Shown here: one piece after another, positions 1-8,538 of the stretch
How positions within the stretch are numbered: position 1 is the stretch's first letter
Layout of the letters: every line of letters begins with the position of its first letter
Origin: Thiohalophilus sp.
Lineage (GTDB): Bacteria; Pseudomonadota; Gammaproteobacteria; UBA6429; Thiohalophilaceae
Direction: 5' to 3'
Assembly: GCF_034521165.1 (NCBI RefSeq)
Contig: NZ_JAXHMV010000006.1
Span: 1 to 51,897 of the forward strand
Length of the DNA stretch: 51,897 bases
The notes under the pieces: model-generated
Database searches by the model: none
What the model was told of the DNA's origin: nothing
Seen by the model: the letters and a program-made list of their open reading frames with translations, nothing else
Position numbers and translations under genes: made by a program

Positions 1-553
1 ACTCAGGTTTTATTCCCTCCCCTTCAAGGGACAAATCTGTCGGGAACAGATTTGAACAGCCAAGGCTGGCCCGAAGGGTGGAGGGCAGGATGCCCGGAAT
101 AACGGTTAGGGAGGGGTGATCCAAACCCACTTCTCTTCAAAATGATCGCCCTCCGGGCGCCCTTGATCTTGAAAGCGCTGACCCGCCAGCGCGCCTCGGG
201 TTCATCTGACGAAGGCCGTCCATGGCCTTCGCACTTCGTGCAGCCTCCGGCTGTCCAAATTCGAGTCGCTCCCGGCATCCTGCCTCCCGCGACAGAGCCT
301 GCCCCATGAGCAAAGCGAGTGTTTTGGGTATTAGTCCTTCCCTGGACGTCATCCCTGTTCCGACTGGCGAGTGCGCGCGTCCATGCGCGCACCCTTCGGG
401 CTGTTCCTCCTTCCGCTGCGATGCTCGGCGGCGTCTGACGGGATTAAAACCGACTGGAAGACATCAGGGAAAACCCCGACATGAAAGGCTACGTTGACCC
501 CGGTCGGAAGGATCTTTATTCTTGGTAGAAATAAATAATAAAAGTCATCAGTC
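1..553. repeat. Dispersed repeats upstream of the outer-membrane protein gene
   Basis: I see no convincing gene here. Bases 1-120 are almost identical to 3076-3195. Bases 105-207 match 3294-3394 and bases 362-446 match 3533-3617. A diverged inverted copy of the last block lies near 9220-9316. Bases 32-54 form a hairpin with a 9-bp perfect stem and a CGGGA loop. The open frames crossing this stretch recur with the repeat and look non-coding. A possible promoter for the next gene is TTGACC at 494-499 and TATTCT at 517-522, 17 bp apart. Confidence 0.75.
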
Positions 554-1345
554 ATGCAAAAACTTTTCACTTCAATCTCTGCTGTTTCATTGCTTGCAGT
601 CTCCATAACGGTTGTTCATGCGGCACCGGTAACCTTGCCGTCCGGCGCTACAGGGATACAAGGTACCCTGCATGAAGGCAAGGATGGTCGGTTCAAGGCC
701 CAGGTTGGTCTCGGGTTTACCCGTGATTTTATTGACGAGATTGAGTTGAAAGACTATGAGGGTGAAGTAGAAGGCAATATCAACACGTTTCGCCTGATCT
801 ATTCTGTCGCCGATCGGGTGGATTTGTATCTTGATTTCGGTGCCGCACAGGATATGGAGTATCGTGCGAGTTTGTCGAACGGTGATGTGACGTTTGAGCT
901 TGAGGATGAAATTGTCTGGGGTGCGGGTCTCGCTTTTGTGGTGTATCAAGATAAAGGCGGACTGGCAATTAACGCCGATCTTCGCTATCGGACCATTCAG
1001 GAAATGGGGTATGACAGTGTAACGGTGAACGGTACGGCCTATACACATGATCAGGTCGATGTTGACGCTGAGGCGCAATATGAGGAATGGCACGCCGCAC
1101 TGGGAATGAGTTACAACCTGGGTTTTATGACCCCCTACGCCGGCGTAAAGTTTGTGGGAAACGATTATTCTGCTACTGCCACAGCCGGGGGAAGCACCTA
1201 TGATTTCGGTTCAACCGAATCGGATAAGATTATGGGTGGTTTTGCGGGTATCACCATGTTGCCGTCGGATCGCCTGGCGATTGATGTTCAGGGACGATTT
1301 GTTGATGAGGAAGCGATCAGCGCCAGTCTGACGTTTATGTTTTAG
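554..1345 (+). CDS. Outer-membrane beta-barrel protein
   Basis: 263 residues with a clear signal peptide (about residues 1-23, cleavage after HAA). The mature part alternates short amphipathic strands and polar turns and ends in an aromatic residue (SLTFMF), the usual signal for outer-membrane barrel insertion. Length and strand pattern fit small 8-10 strand opacity-type or OmpW-like barrels. No substrate can be read from the sequence. It stands alone between repeat-rich intergenic stretches. The start ATG has only a weak ribosome site in an A-rich leader. The assignment to a barrel is confident; the function is unknown. Confidence 0.75.
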   Translation: MQKLFTSISAVSLLAVSITVVHAAPVTLPSGATGIQGTLHEGKDGRFKAQVGLGFTRDFIDEIELKDYEGEVEGNINTFRLIYSVADRVDLYLDFGAAQDMEYRASLSNGDVTFELEDEIVWGAGLAFVVYQDKGGLAINADLRYRTIQEMGYDSVTVNGTAYTHDQVDVDAEAQYEEWHAALGMSYNLGFMTPYAGVKFVGNDYSATATAGGSTYDFGSTESDKIMGGFAGITMLPSDRLAIDVQGRFVDEEAISASLTFMF

Positions 1346-1717
1346 ATAGTAAGAAGTCCTGTTTGGGTGTCCATTCTGCGGCATTTCCGTTATGCCGGTC
1401 TTGAGTCGGACAAATTTGTCGGGAACAAATTTGGTCGCACTTTAATGCGCCCGCAGGGCGAGCCATGGGAGTGTGGCGAGATAATCCAGTCTTTAATAAA
1501 GGATTGCTCTTCGGCACTCCCGTCATTCCGGGCAAGCTGGAGGCGCGACCCGGAATCCAACCCCGGATTGCATCGAAAACAACCACCCATATTGCTAATA
1601 TTCTGGGGAGGGAGCGACGGGCCATCCCTGTGTCTTCACTGGTCCTGTTAAAGGAATGATGGCGTTTGCCGAATAATAAAATATCAACGGCAACAAGGCT
1701 TACATGGAGTGTGAACT
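1346..1717. repeat. Intergenic stretch with hairpin repeats
   Basis: No gene is supported. A hairpin at 1411-1433 (CAAATTTGT, CGGGA loop, ACAAATTTG) is a variant of the hairpins at 32-54 and 3107-3129. In it one stem pair is changed on both sides, C-G to T-A. A second inverted motif around 1520-1560 (GTCATTCCGG ... CCGGAATCCA) resembles intergenic repeats scattered in many proteobacterial genomes. Confidence 0.6.
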
Positions 1718-3028
1718 ATGCCAAACAGACCGACCGACAGTGAACTTGGCCTGAACGCCGGCGTCAAGGATTCCCGGACGCTGCTGCCGAACCGGGACAG
1801 TTTCTACTATGACGTGAAACCGCTCCTGGAGAAAGCGGATGCCGGCGAGCTATCCCTGGTGCTGCTGGTGATCGATATCGAGGGCGTGGATTTTATTCTG
1901 CGGACCTTCGGACCGGTGGAACGCGACATGGCGATCCGGGAGGTCGGACGGCGTATTCAGGACGCCGCCGAGGAGGAAACGACACCGTATCACATCAATC
2001 AGGGACGGTTTGCCGTGCTTTTGCAAAACGGCAGCTTCATGCATGCCACGCATCAGGCCGAGGCGCTGGCTGACATCCTGCGCGAGCCCTTTAATGTCGC
2101 GGGCATTTCTTACCATCTGGATGCTTTTGTCGGCATCAGTCACTATCCCAACCACGCCGATTCGCTGGCTGAGCTGGTGCGCACGGGGGTGTTTGCCTGT
2201 CACCAGGCGACTACTCTGGAAAGTCGCTATGCTACCTACGACCGGGCGATAGACGAGGAGGAGCGCTATCGCTTTCGGCTGATGCTGGATCTCGAGCAGG
2301 CACTGGAAGATGAGAGCGGTATCCGGCTTGCCTATCAGCCACAGGTTAGCCTGCAAACCGGCGCCTGTGTCGGCGTCGAGGCGCTGTGCCGCTGGGAACA
2401 TCCTTCAAAGGGCGCCATTCCGCCCGGCCAGTTTCTTCCCTTTGTGGAACAGTCGCCGTTAATGATGCCGCTGACCGAGGACATCCTGGGGATCGGATTA
2501 AGGGATCTGAATCGATGGCAGAAACAGGGCTTTGAGGGCAGTATGGCCATCAACCTGAGTTCCGCGTTGTTCCGCCGATCGGACATGCTGGAACGGTTAC
2601 TGGACCAGTTTCGCTACGCCAATATGCCGATGGAACAGATTCATTTCGAGGTGACCGAAACCGGCATCATGGATCAGCCCAAGCGGGCGGTAAATACGCT
2701 TTCCGAGATTCGGGAGCGCGGCAGCCAGATCGCCGTCGATGACTTCGGCACCGGCCATTCCTCACTGGCCTATCTGGCGGATCTGCCAATCGACATTATC
2801 AAGATCGATATGTATTTCGTACAGAATCTGGAGAAGCCCTGGGGCCGGGCGATCGTCAGTGCCGCGGCGACCCTGGCGGACCAGCTCGGGCTGGTCTCGG
2901 TGGCCGAGGGGATCGAGGATGAATATCAGCTCAATCAGTGTCGGGAGCTTGGTGTGACCATCGGGCAGGGGTTTTATATCGGGCGGCCGATGTTCAGGGA
3001 GGCGTTTGAGGGGTGGTTGGGGATATAG
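1718..3028 (+). CDS. c-di-GMP phosphodiesterase with degenerate GGDEF and intact EAL domain
   Basis: 436 residues, no membrane segment, so probably cytoplasmic. Residues about 20-170 form a GGDEF fold in which the signature is replaced by NQGRF, so cyclase activity is unlikely. Residues about 190-430 form an EAL domain with the catalytic set visible: ExLxR in VEALCRW (E221), N in INLS, E in ETGIMD, DDFGTG, K in IIKID, E in AEGIE and Q in IGQGF. It should hydrolyse c-di-GMP to pGpG, with the dead GGDEF part possibly acting as a GTP or allosteric domain. No sensor domain is attached. It stands alone, with repeats on both sides. Confidence 0.88.
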   Translation: MPNRPTDSELGLNAGVKDSRTLLPNRDSFYYDVKPLLEKADAGELSLVLLVIDIEGVDFILRTFGPVERDMAIREVGRRIQDAAEEETTPYHINQGRFAVLLQNGSFMHATHQAEALADILREPFNVAGISYHLDAFVGISHYPNHADSLAELVRTGVFACHQATTLESRYATYDRAIDEEERYRFRLMLDLEQALEDESGIRLAYQPQVSLQTGACVGVEALCRWEHPSKGAIPPGQFLPFVEQSPLMMPLTEDILGIGLRDLNRWQKQGFEGSMAINLSSALFRRSDMLERLLDQFRYANMPMEQIHFEVTETGIMDQPKRAVNTLSEIRERGSQIAVDDFGTGHSSLAYLADLPIDIIKIDMYFVQNLEKPWGRAIVSAAATLADQLGLVSVAEGIEDEYQLNQCRELGVTIGQGFYIGRPMFREAFEGWLGI

Positions 3029-3804
3029 AAGGAGCGCCCTGCGGGCGAGCTGTATCTTGAAAGCGAGCTCTCGCGACTCAGATTTTATTCCCTCCCCTTC
3101 AAGGGACAAATCTGTCGGGAACAGATTTGAACAGCCAAGGCTGGCCCGAAGGGTGGAGGGCAGGATGCCCGGAATAACGGTTAGGGTGGGGTGATCAGGT
3201 ATCCAGCTTCTATCTGAATGTTCGTCCTCCGGGCGAGCTGAATTTTGAAAGCAAGCTCTCGCGGTTCTGGCTTTATTCCCTCCCCTTCAAGGGGAGGGTT
3301 AGGGAGGGGTGATCAAAATCTACTTCCTAAATGACCGCCCTCCGGGCGGCCTTGATCTTGAAAGCGCTGACCCGCCAGCGCGCCTCGGGTTCATTTCGTT
3401 GTAACGCGACAACGAAACGAACCAAAGAAAACGCGCCCGAAAGACACCGCCGGTTCAGCCATTTCCAATGGCTAAACCGATTCCCTGCGCTTCTCGCTCC
3501 AGTCGGGCTCGCCAGACGGCACGTCCCTGTGCCGACTGGCGAGTGCGCGCGTCCATGCGCGCACCCTTCGGGCTGTTCCTCCTTGCGCTGCGATGCTCGG
3601 CGGCGTCTGACGGGATCAAAAACAGACTAGATGGCGTAGGGAAAACCCTGATGCTTCGAAATAAACGATGCCCTGCCAACCTCGAAAAAGCTCTTCTCCC
3701 CTGCTAGGATTAGGGGTAATTTCTGACTTTTTACCGTGGTAGGTAGAGTCTGTCTAGGTGAGGGAAGTTGCTGAATCAGTCTGAATAGCTTTTGGGATTC
3801 ATAA
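3029..3804. repeat. Second cluster of the dispersed repeats
   Basis: This 0.78-kb stretch is mostly a rearranged copy of the repeats at the left edge. 3076-3195 matches 1-120, 3294-3394 matches 105-207 and 3533-3617 matches 362-446. The hairpin recurs at 3107-3129. The motif TTTATTCCCTCCCCTTCAAG appears twice (around 3083 and 3271). From about 3660 to 3804 the sequence becomes AT-richer and I recognise nothing in it. It directly precedes the DUF3800 gene. Confidence 0.7.
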
Positions 3805-4614
3805 GGGGGCAATACGGAGAAGATCGGAACAAGAAGTTGGTTAATTGCCTGTGATGAATCAGGTACCCATGGTGCTCCTCATTATGGGTTCGGGAGCCTT
3901 TGGCTAAAATGGCAGCGACGTGGTGACTTTATAGCAGATTTTAGGGCAATCTTAGCTAACCACGGTTTTGAAGAAGAATGTAAGTGGTCGCGTGCAACCA
4001 GGGCAGGATATCGTCCGTTTTATGAGGAACTTATCTCTTATTTCTTTCAACGACAATGGCTAGCATTCCATTGCCTAGTCATTAGAAAAGAAATAGTACG
4101 GAAAGATGAGTTCCATAAGGGTGATTGGGATCTTGCTCGACGAAAGCATTTTACTATGCTTTTGACAACTAAAATACGCAAGGCGCTACAAAGGTTTCCT
4201 GATCGGATACACGAATTTAGAGTTTACGTTGACCCTATTGCTTCTCGATATGATAAAGCCGATGAGGCGGTCGAAGTAATATCTAATAATGTCCTTAACA
4301 ATAGGTTCCGTGCACGCTCACCAGTTAAAGCAGTTGTTACTCGTGACTCAAAGGATACGCCTGCGATACAGTTGTGCGATTTGATGCTCGGAGCTGTGAT
4401 GGAAACCTGGCATAGGAACAGCAAAAATATAACTAAAAAATTTATTAGAGACTGTATTGCGCATCATTTGGGCTGGGATTCCTTGGAATACGATACTTTG
4501 CCTAGCGAAAGGAAATTTAATATTTGGTATTTCCATGATCCAACTAGAGAAGAAAGGAAGGTTGAGAGTAGGAAGGTTGCTCTAAAATACCCATATGGGT
4601 ATCGTGGTAGTTAA
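3805..4614 (+). CDS. DUF3800 domain protein with no canonical start codon
   Basis: The frame is open from the TAA at 3802-3804 to the stop at 4612-4614. The first ATG is at 4156, far inside the domain. Upstream of it the frame reads a DUF3800 N-terminus, WLIACDESGTHG, with the hallmark DESG, and later the family's C-terminal motif around IQLCDLMLGAV. Full length would be about 265 residues, normal for the family, which has an RNase H-like fold and unclear function. No ATG, GTG or TTG lies in frame before DESG. Translation would need a rare start (ACG at 3814 or ATC at 3823, after AAGGGGG and GGAG), or the 5' end was lost when the repeats moved in. The gene is AT-rich compared with the chromosome, which suggests transfer. 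The IS3 element follows 47 bp after its stop. Confidence 0.7.
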   Translation, partial: GGNTEKIGTRSWLIACDESGTHGAPHYGFGSLWLKWQRRGDFIADFRAILANHGFEEECKWSRATRAGYRPFYEELISYFFQRQWLAFHCLVIRKEIVRKDEFHKGDWDLARRKHFTMLLTTKIRKALQRFPDRIHEFRVYVDPIASRYDKADEAVEVISNNVLNNRFRARSPVKAVVTRDSKDTPAIQLCDLMLGAVMETWHRNSKNITKKFIRDCIAHHLGWDSLEYDTLPSERKFNIWYFHDPTREERKVESRKVALKYPYGYRGS

Positions 4615-4727
4615 AGCTCACTGATAAATACTTAAAGATATTTGGGGTAAAGGGGACGTAGTGAACCTCCCCCGGTTTCACGGACACATTAAATCAGAGA
4701 CAATACTGATTAAGGAGTGTCCAAAAG

Positions 4728-5039
4728 ATGACAAGAAAACGCAAGCCCTACAAGACATACACCAAGGAATTTAAGGCCGAAGCGGTGAAGCTAATGGAAG
4801 AGTCCGATCGTTCCGCTGCTGAGATTGCCCTGGAACTGGGAGTCCGCCGAAATCAGCTCTACAAATGGAAAGAACAGCTGCAGGCCAAAGGTGAGCAGGC
4901 CTTTTCCGGCCAACGGGGTCGGCCAAAGAAAGAGAACCAGTCCGAGGTGACCACCTTGCGCCAGGAGAACGAGCGTCTGAAGGAGGAGGTCGAGATTTTA
5001 AAAAAGGCCACGGCGTACTTTGCGAAGGACCATTCGTGA
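4728..5039 (+). CDS. IS3-family transposase OrfA
   Basis: 103 residues. Residues about 10-55 are a helix-turn-helix of the transposase_8 type (AAEIALELGVRRNQLYKWKE) that binds the IS ends. Residues about 72-98 form a leucine-zipper-like coiled coil. A slippery heptamer A_AAA_AAG lies at 5000-5006 in the correct phase (TTA AAA AAG). Slipping back one base there enters the orfB frame, which stays open to the GTG at 5036. The normal product is therefore probably OrfA alone plus an OrfAB fusion transposase. Confidence 0.93.
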   Translation: MTRKRKPYKTYTKEFKAEAVKLMEESDRSAAEIALELGVRRNQLYKWKEQLQAKGEQAFSGQRGRPKKENQSEVTTLRQENERLKEEVEILKKATAYFAKDHS

Positions 5040-5896
5040 AGTACGCGTTCATACGAGAGCAAGCGGCTCGTTATACGGTGAGCCGGCTGTGCCAGATATT
5101 GGACGTCTCTGCCAGCGGTTACTACGACTGGCGGGATCGTCCGGAGAGTACCCGGGCCAAACAGAATCGGGCACTGCTGAGTAAGATCACGGTGTTTCAC
5201 CGGGCCAGTCGCGGCATCTACGGTTCACCCCGTATTCATCGCGACCTGCTCGAATCGGGCGAGCAAGTCGGTGAGAACCGCGTGGCCCGCCTGATGCGTG
5301 ATAATGACATTCAGTCCCGGATGGCGAGAAAATTTGTGATCACCACCGATTCAAAAAACACCCTGAAGCCTGCCCCGGATCGGCTGCAACGCCAGTTTAA
5401 CGTGGTCGAGCCTGACAAAGCCTGGGTCTCGGATACCACGTTCATCCCGACCCGTCAGGGCTGGTTGTACTTGGCGGTTGTCCTTGAACTCTATTCCCGC
5501 CAGATACTGGGCTGGGCCATGGGTAACAAGAACAACGCGAAACTGGTGCAGGATGCGCTGACCATGGCCGTGTGGCGTCGAGGTAAAGTCGACTCTGTCA
5601 TCGTTCACTCCGATCAGGGCAGCACTTATGCCTCGGGCGATTACCAGAAGATGCTGAAGGACAATAACCTGCTGTGCAGCATGAGTCGAAAAGGCGAGTG
5701 CCTGGACAATGCCGTGGCTGAGAGCTTCTTCGGAACCTTGAAAACGGAACTGGTTGACCATGAAGACTACCGAACCAAAGACGAGGCCAAACGCAGCTTG
5801 TTCGAGTACATGGAAATCTTCTATAACAAACGGCGGCGTCACTCTTACCTGGGTTACGTCAGTCCGGTAGACTATGAGGCGAGGTTCGCCTCTTAA
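5036..5896 (+). CDS. IS3-family transposase OrfB (DDE integrase core)
   Basis: 286 residues in the -1 frame relative to orfA, overlapping its stop codon as GTGA. Residues about 50-105 form an HTH_21 region. The rve-type DDE core follows: first Asp in WVSDTTF, second in HSDQGS, and Glu in AESFFGTLK, with the terminal NKRRRHSYLGY motif usual for IS3 elements. Together with OrfA it cuts and joins the element's ends. All catalytic residues are present, so the element is probably active. Confidence 0.93.
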   Translation: MKYAFIREQAARYTVSRLCQILDVSASGYYDWRDRPESTRAKQNRALLSKITVFHRASRGIYGSPRIHRDLLESGEQVGENRVARLMRDNDIQSRMARKFVITTDSKNTLKPAPDRLQRQFNVVEPDKAWVSDTTFIPTRQGWLYLAVVLELYSRQILGWAMGNKNNAKLVQDALTMAVWRRGKVDSVIVHSDQGSTYASGDYQKMLKDNNLLCSMSRKGECLDNAVAESFFGTLKTELVDHEDYRTKDEAKRSLFEYMEIFYNKRRRHSYLGYVSPVDYEARFAS

Positions 5897-5982
5897 TTAA
5901 ACTGTCCGTTTTATTGGGGGAACCTCATAGAGATTAAATTTTGACCGATACAGTAAAATCAAGAAAGCTGGTTAATAAATAG

Positions 5983-7838
5983 GTGAGTAGACCGGTGGAA
6001 TTTCACCGCCAGTCTCTCGCAGAACCGTACGTGATACTCTCGCATCATACGGCTCCCATTATCCGGTCGTTGTGCCCAAGTAATTGCCAATGGAAAAATA
6101 GCCGTGGCTGTCTTTTTGCCACTCGACTTAGCCACTTAAAACTCTGCCGCTTATGGCCCTTGAGTTTCTTGTACTTACGTCGAGCCCAGGTTGACAATCG
6201 TTGATCAAGGTAATCCATCAACGATCGCATCTCGGTTTTGTAAAAACAACCATAATAATTCCACCAGCCTCGTAGTATGGGGTTGTACTGTTGTGCCAGC
6301 TTCTCCAAGGTCGCAAACGTCTGTCGATGCAATCGCCACCCTTTGATGCTTTGTCGCATCCGTTTCAAGGCCTCTATACTGACCGCCGGCAAGAAGCTGG
6401 TGAACCGCTTGCCGCTGCGGCTTATCGCCACGCGCGGTTTGAAAGTAAAGCCCAAAAACGTGAATTGCACCTGTGGGTAGTCCTGCTTGCGGTTGCTGTC
6501 CTTGCAGTACACCACCTTGGATTTGTCCGGATGCATTGTCAGTAAGCAGTCTTGTAGTCGGTCACTGATTTCAACCAGTAACCGTTCCGCTTCTGCTTGA
6601 TGGTGACAATGTACCACCGCGTCATCCGCGTATCTCGTAAACGGACAGCGCGGGTGCTTCCTTACCATCCATTTATCAAAGGCGTAATGCATGAACAGAT
6701 TCATCAGCAAGGGGCTGATCACGCCGCCTTGAGGAGTCCCCTTATCCCGCGGGATAAGTTGACCATCCACCGTCTCAAACGGCGCGGTTAGCCAGCGCTC
6801 GATATAGAGCAACATCCACTGTTCCTTGACATGATACCTGACCGCGTTCATCAGTAACGTATGGTCAATATTGTCAAAGGCACCCTTGATGTCGAATTCC
6901 ACCACCCAGTCATACTGCCAGCACCGCTGGCGAGTCACTGCCACCGCCGCCTTCGCGGACTTCCGGGGTCGGTAACCGTAGGAATCCGGGTGGAAGTGGG
7001 GCTCGATCAGGGGCTCCATCGATAACTTGACCACCATCTGGGCAATCCGATCGGAAACCGTCGGCACACCCAGACAACGTTTTCCGCCATCCTTCTTGGG
7101 GATCTCAACCTGCTTGACAGGCGGTGGGAAATAGCTGCCCGAGGACAGCCGATTCCACAGCTTGTAAAGATTCCCCTTGAGGTGCCGTTCAAACTCGGCG
7201 AGGGACTCACCGTCCACACCCGCCGCACCTCGATTGGCTTTGACGCGTTTGTAGGCCTCCCATACCACGTACTTGGATATTTCTAACGACTTTGTTGTGT
7301 TCATCGGCTCTTCCTCTTCACCGAGTTGACCGTTTTCCACAACAGGATAACGCCACCCCTTCGCTCCACAGCCATTACAGCCGCTTCAGCACTACTACGA
7401 GTGGCTCCGCCTCTGGACCTTTGCATCGGTATTCTTCCTCGCGGGGGCTGCCCGCTTGTCATTTCCCTTGGCATCAAAGACCAGGTTCCCACGTTCCGTA
7501 TCGAAGCCTGCACCAGACTCATGCCGCCTTTACACCGGCTGCCGCCTGTACGGTAAGCAGGTCGCCTACAGGCTTTGTCCGGGGAGAGGGATCGTCCCCG
7601 GTTTTGACAGCATATTTCAGGGACTGACGATGCGTCATCAGCGGTTCGTTTGCACTCATCTTTCTGGTACCCACCTGACGTCTTTAAACAACGCCTTTTC
7701 CTCGGTCGCTCACCACCACGCCTTTTGAACGCAGCAGCACCGGGCGGTTTGAAGCCGACCCCTGCAGGCAGACTCCGGGAGGCCAGACTCCCATCTTCGA
7801 TACAGCTCCACAGATGTTAATCTATGTTCGTGGCACAC
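5983..7838 (-). mobile_element. Group II intron, copy 1 (minus strand)
   Basis: 1856 bp, read on the minus strand from GTGTGCC (complement of 7838-7832), matching the GUGYG 5' end of group II introns, to CTCAC at 5983. It contains domain V and VI sequences identical to those described for copy 2. EBS1 (ATCCCT, complement of 7587-7592) sits in the loop of a hairpin. It pairs over seven bases with GAGGGAT, the sequence just before the intron. Copy 2 at 11579-13435 differs by one missense base in the ORF and one missing G in the 5' region. The 5' exon is a DUF2199 gene; the 3' exon does not visibly continue it. Ends are accurate to a few bases. Confidence 0.88.
6045..7340 (-). CDS. ltrA: Group II intron reverse transcriptase/maturase, copy 1
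   Basis: 431 residues, in the intron's domain IV. It helps the intron RNA fold and splice, and copies it into DNA during insertion. The RT palm shows FDIKGAFDNIDH, GTPQGGVISPLL and the catalytic YADD. A maturase (GIIM) region follows, ending in LRGWWNYYGCF and FFHWQLLG. I see no C-terminal HNH endonuclease. The likelier start is the internal Met13 (7304 on this strand), preceded by GAGGAAG. The last codons overlap domain V. It has Leu267 where copy 2 has Pro. Confidence 0.92.
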   Translation of the reverse strand: MENGQLGEEEEPMNTTKSLEISKYVVWEAYKRVKANRGAAGVDGESLAEFERHLKGNLYKLWNRLSSGSYFPPPVKQVEIPKKDGGKRCLGVPTVSDRIAQMVVKLSMEPLIEPHFHPDSYGYRPRKSAKAAVAVTRQRCWQYDWVVEFDIKGAFDNIDHTLLMNAVRYHVKEQWMLLYIERWLTAPFETVDGQLIPRDKGTPQGGVISPLLMNLFMHYAFDKWMVRKHPRCPFTRYADDAVVHCHHQAEAERLLVEISDRLQDCLLTMHPDKSKVVYCKDSNRKQDYPQVQFTFLGFTFKPRVAISRSGKRFTSFLPAVSIEALKRMRQSIKGWRLHRQTFATLEKLAQQYNPILRGWWNYYGCFYKTEMRSLMDYLDQRLSTWARRKYKKLKGHKRQSFKWLSRVAKRQPRLFFHWQLLGHNDRIMGAV

Positions 7839-7949
7839 ATCCCTCCGTCCCTTTTTTTCAGGCACAGCTGCCGCGTAACTCGGCCGATCAAAAGACAGAT
7901 CAGGCAAGTCATCGTGCACTTCGCCGCAGGATGCGCATGTGTATGTCAC
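7839..7949 (-). pseudogene. DUF2199 cassette gene, 5' part interrupted by group II intron copy 1
   Basis: The minus-strand frame starts at GTG 7949 (ribosome site AGGGGATAGGA) and encodes the N-terminal 37 residues typical of DUF2199: a CxxC metal-binding pair in TCASCGEVHDD, then a proline-rich stretch and a PEKKGRRD segment. The intron begins exactly after GAT of that segment. The sequence past the intron's 3' end (below 5983) reads a few residues to a stop and does not look like the rest of the family. The gene starts 19 bp after the attC site at 7968-8036, the spacing of an integron cassette. Function unknown. Confidence 0.7.
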
Positions 7950-7967
7950 TTCCTATCCCCTATTGCC

Positions 7968-8036
7968 ATATAACGCCAAGCTGTGGGGCGCGAGCCGCAT
8001 CGCGGCGAAGCGTCTCACACGAGCGTCTTGTTAAGC
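7968..8036 (-). repeat. Integron attC site (B)
   Basis: 69 bp, read on the minus strand from GCTTAAC (complement of 8036-8030) to GTTATAT (complement of 7974-7968), the R'' and R' boxes. Between them is a long imperfect palindrome, with GTGGGGCGCGAGCCGC opposing GCGGCGAAGCGTCTCAC around an ATC loop. This is the folded bottom-strand recombination structure. The stop codon of the preceding membrane-protein gene lies inside the R'' box, as is common in gene cassettes. Confidence 0.85.
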
Positions 8037-8513
8037 ATCATTATTTATATATTTGTTTTCAAAACCACTTAACCTCGACAGCTCAAACAGAACAAGCCCC
8101 AGGGGAATGGCAAAAGAAAATGACCTTGCTATAAGCATCTGCCCACCGCCGCGAACTATAAACATGCTACCGAAAACAAGTACTGTGACCACAACACCTA
8201 AGCTTAATAAAACCATACCAAATACTCTTAAATACACAGTGCTTTTGCCATAAATAAAAGCGTCCAGTTTAATTTTTCCTCGTGCAATATTAAGAAACCT
8301 ACCCCCAAGAAATATCAAAACTATCAATGCAACAGCAATCAAGACAATTGCCAACACAGGGTTAATAATATTTGGGTTTCCCCCCATCTGGGATAATAGC
8401 TTTAGTGCGTAGGGTACTTTTCCTAGAAACGACAAAATTATTATCGCAAGACCAAGTAGGTACATTGATTTGACGTAGGCTCCAGCCTCTAATTCCTTAG
8501 TACTATTTCCCAT
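8031..8513 (-). CDS. Cassette-borne four-helix membrane protein
   Basis: 160 residues with four predicted transmembrane segments (about residues 16-36, 50-70, 96-118 and 122-142) and a short hydrophilic tail. The start ATG is preceded by GAGGTGA at good spacing. The gene is AT-rich and sits between attC sites A and B on the same strand, so it is an integron cassette. I do not recognise a family. Small membrane proteins of unknown function are frequent in environmental cassettes. Confidence 0.72.
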   Translation of the reverse strand: MGNSTKELEAGAYVKSMYLLGLAIIILSFLGKVPYALKLLSQMGGNPNIINPVLAIVLIAVALIVLIFLGGRFLNIARGKIKLDAFIYGKSTVYLRVFGMVLLSLGVVVTVLVFGSMFIVRGGGQMLIARSFSFAIPLGLVLFELSRLSGFENKYINNDA

Positions 8514-8538
8514 GAGTCACCTCAATTTGGTTTATGAT

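Larger units (their letters stand above)
4662..5927 (+). mobile_element. Complete IS3-family insertion sequence with TAG target duplication
   Basis: The element is 1266 bp. Its ends are imperfect inverted repeats: TGAACCTCCCCC at the left and the complement of TGAGGTTCCCCC at the right, with a shared ACGGACA further in. It is flanked by a direct TAG at 4659-4661 and 5928-5930, the 3-bp duplication usual for this family. It carries orfA and orfB with an intact frameshift site. The insertion point lies inside AAAGGGGACGTAG, a motif that recurs at the intron insertion sites. It looks intact and recent. Confidence 0.92.

Noticed and set aside
3331..3630. A 99-residue frame in the repeat cluster, present in similar form at the left edge
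   Set aside because: It recurs with the dispersed repeat, is read in several frames, and has no protein-like conservation beyond the repeat itself.
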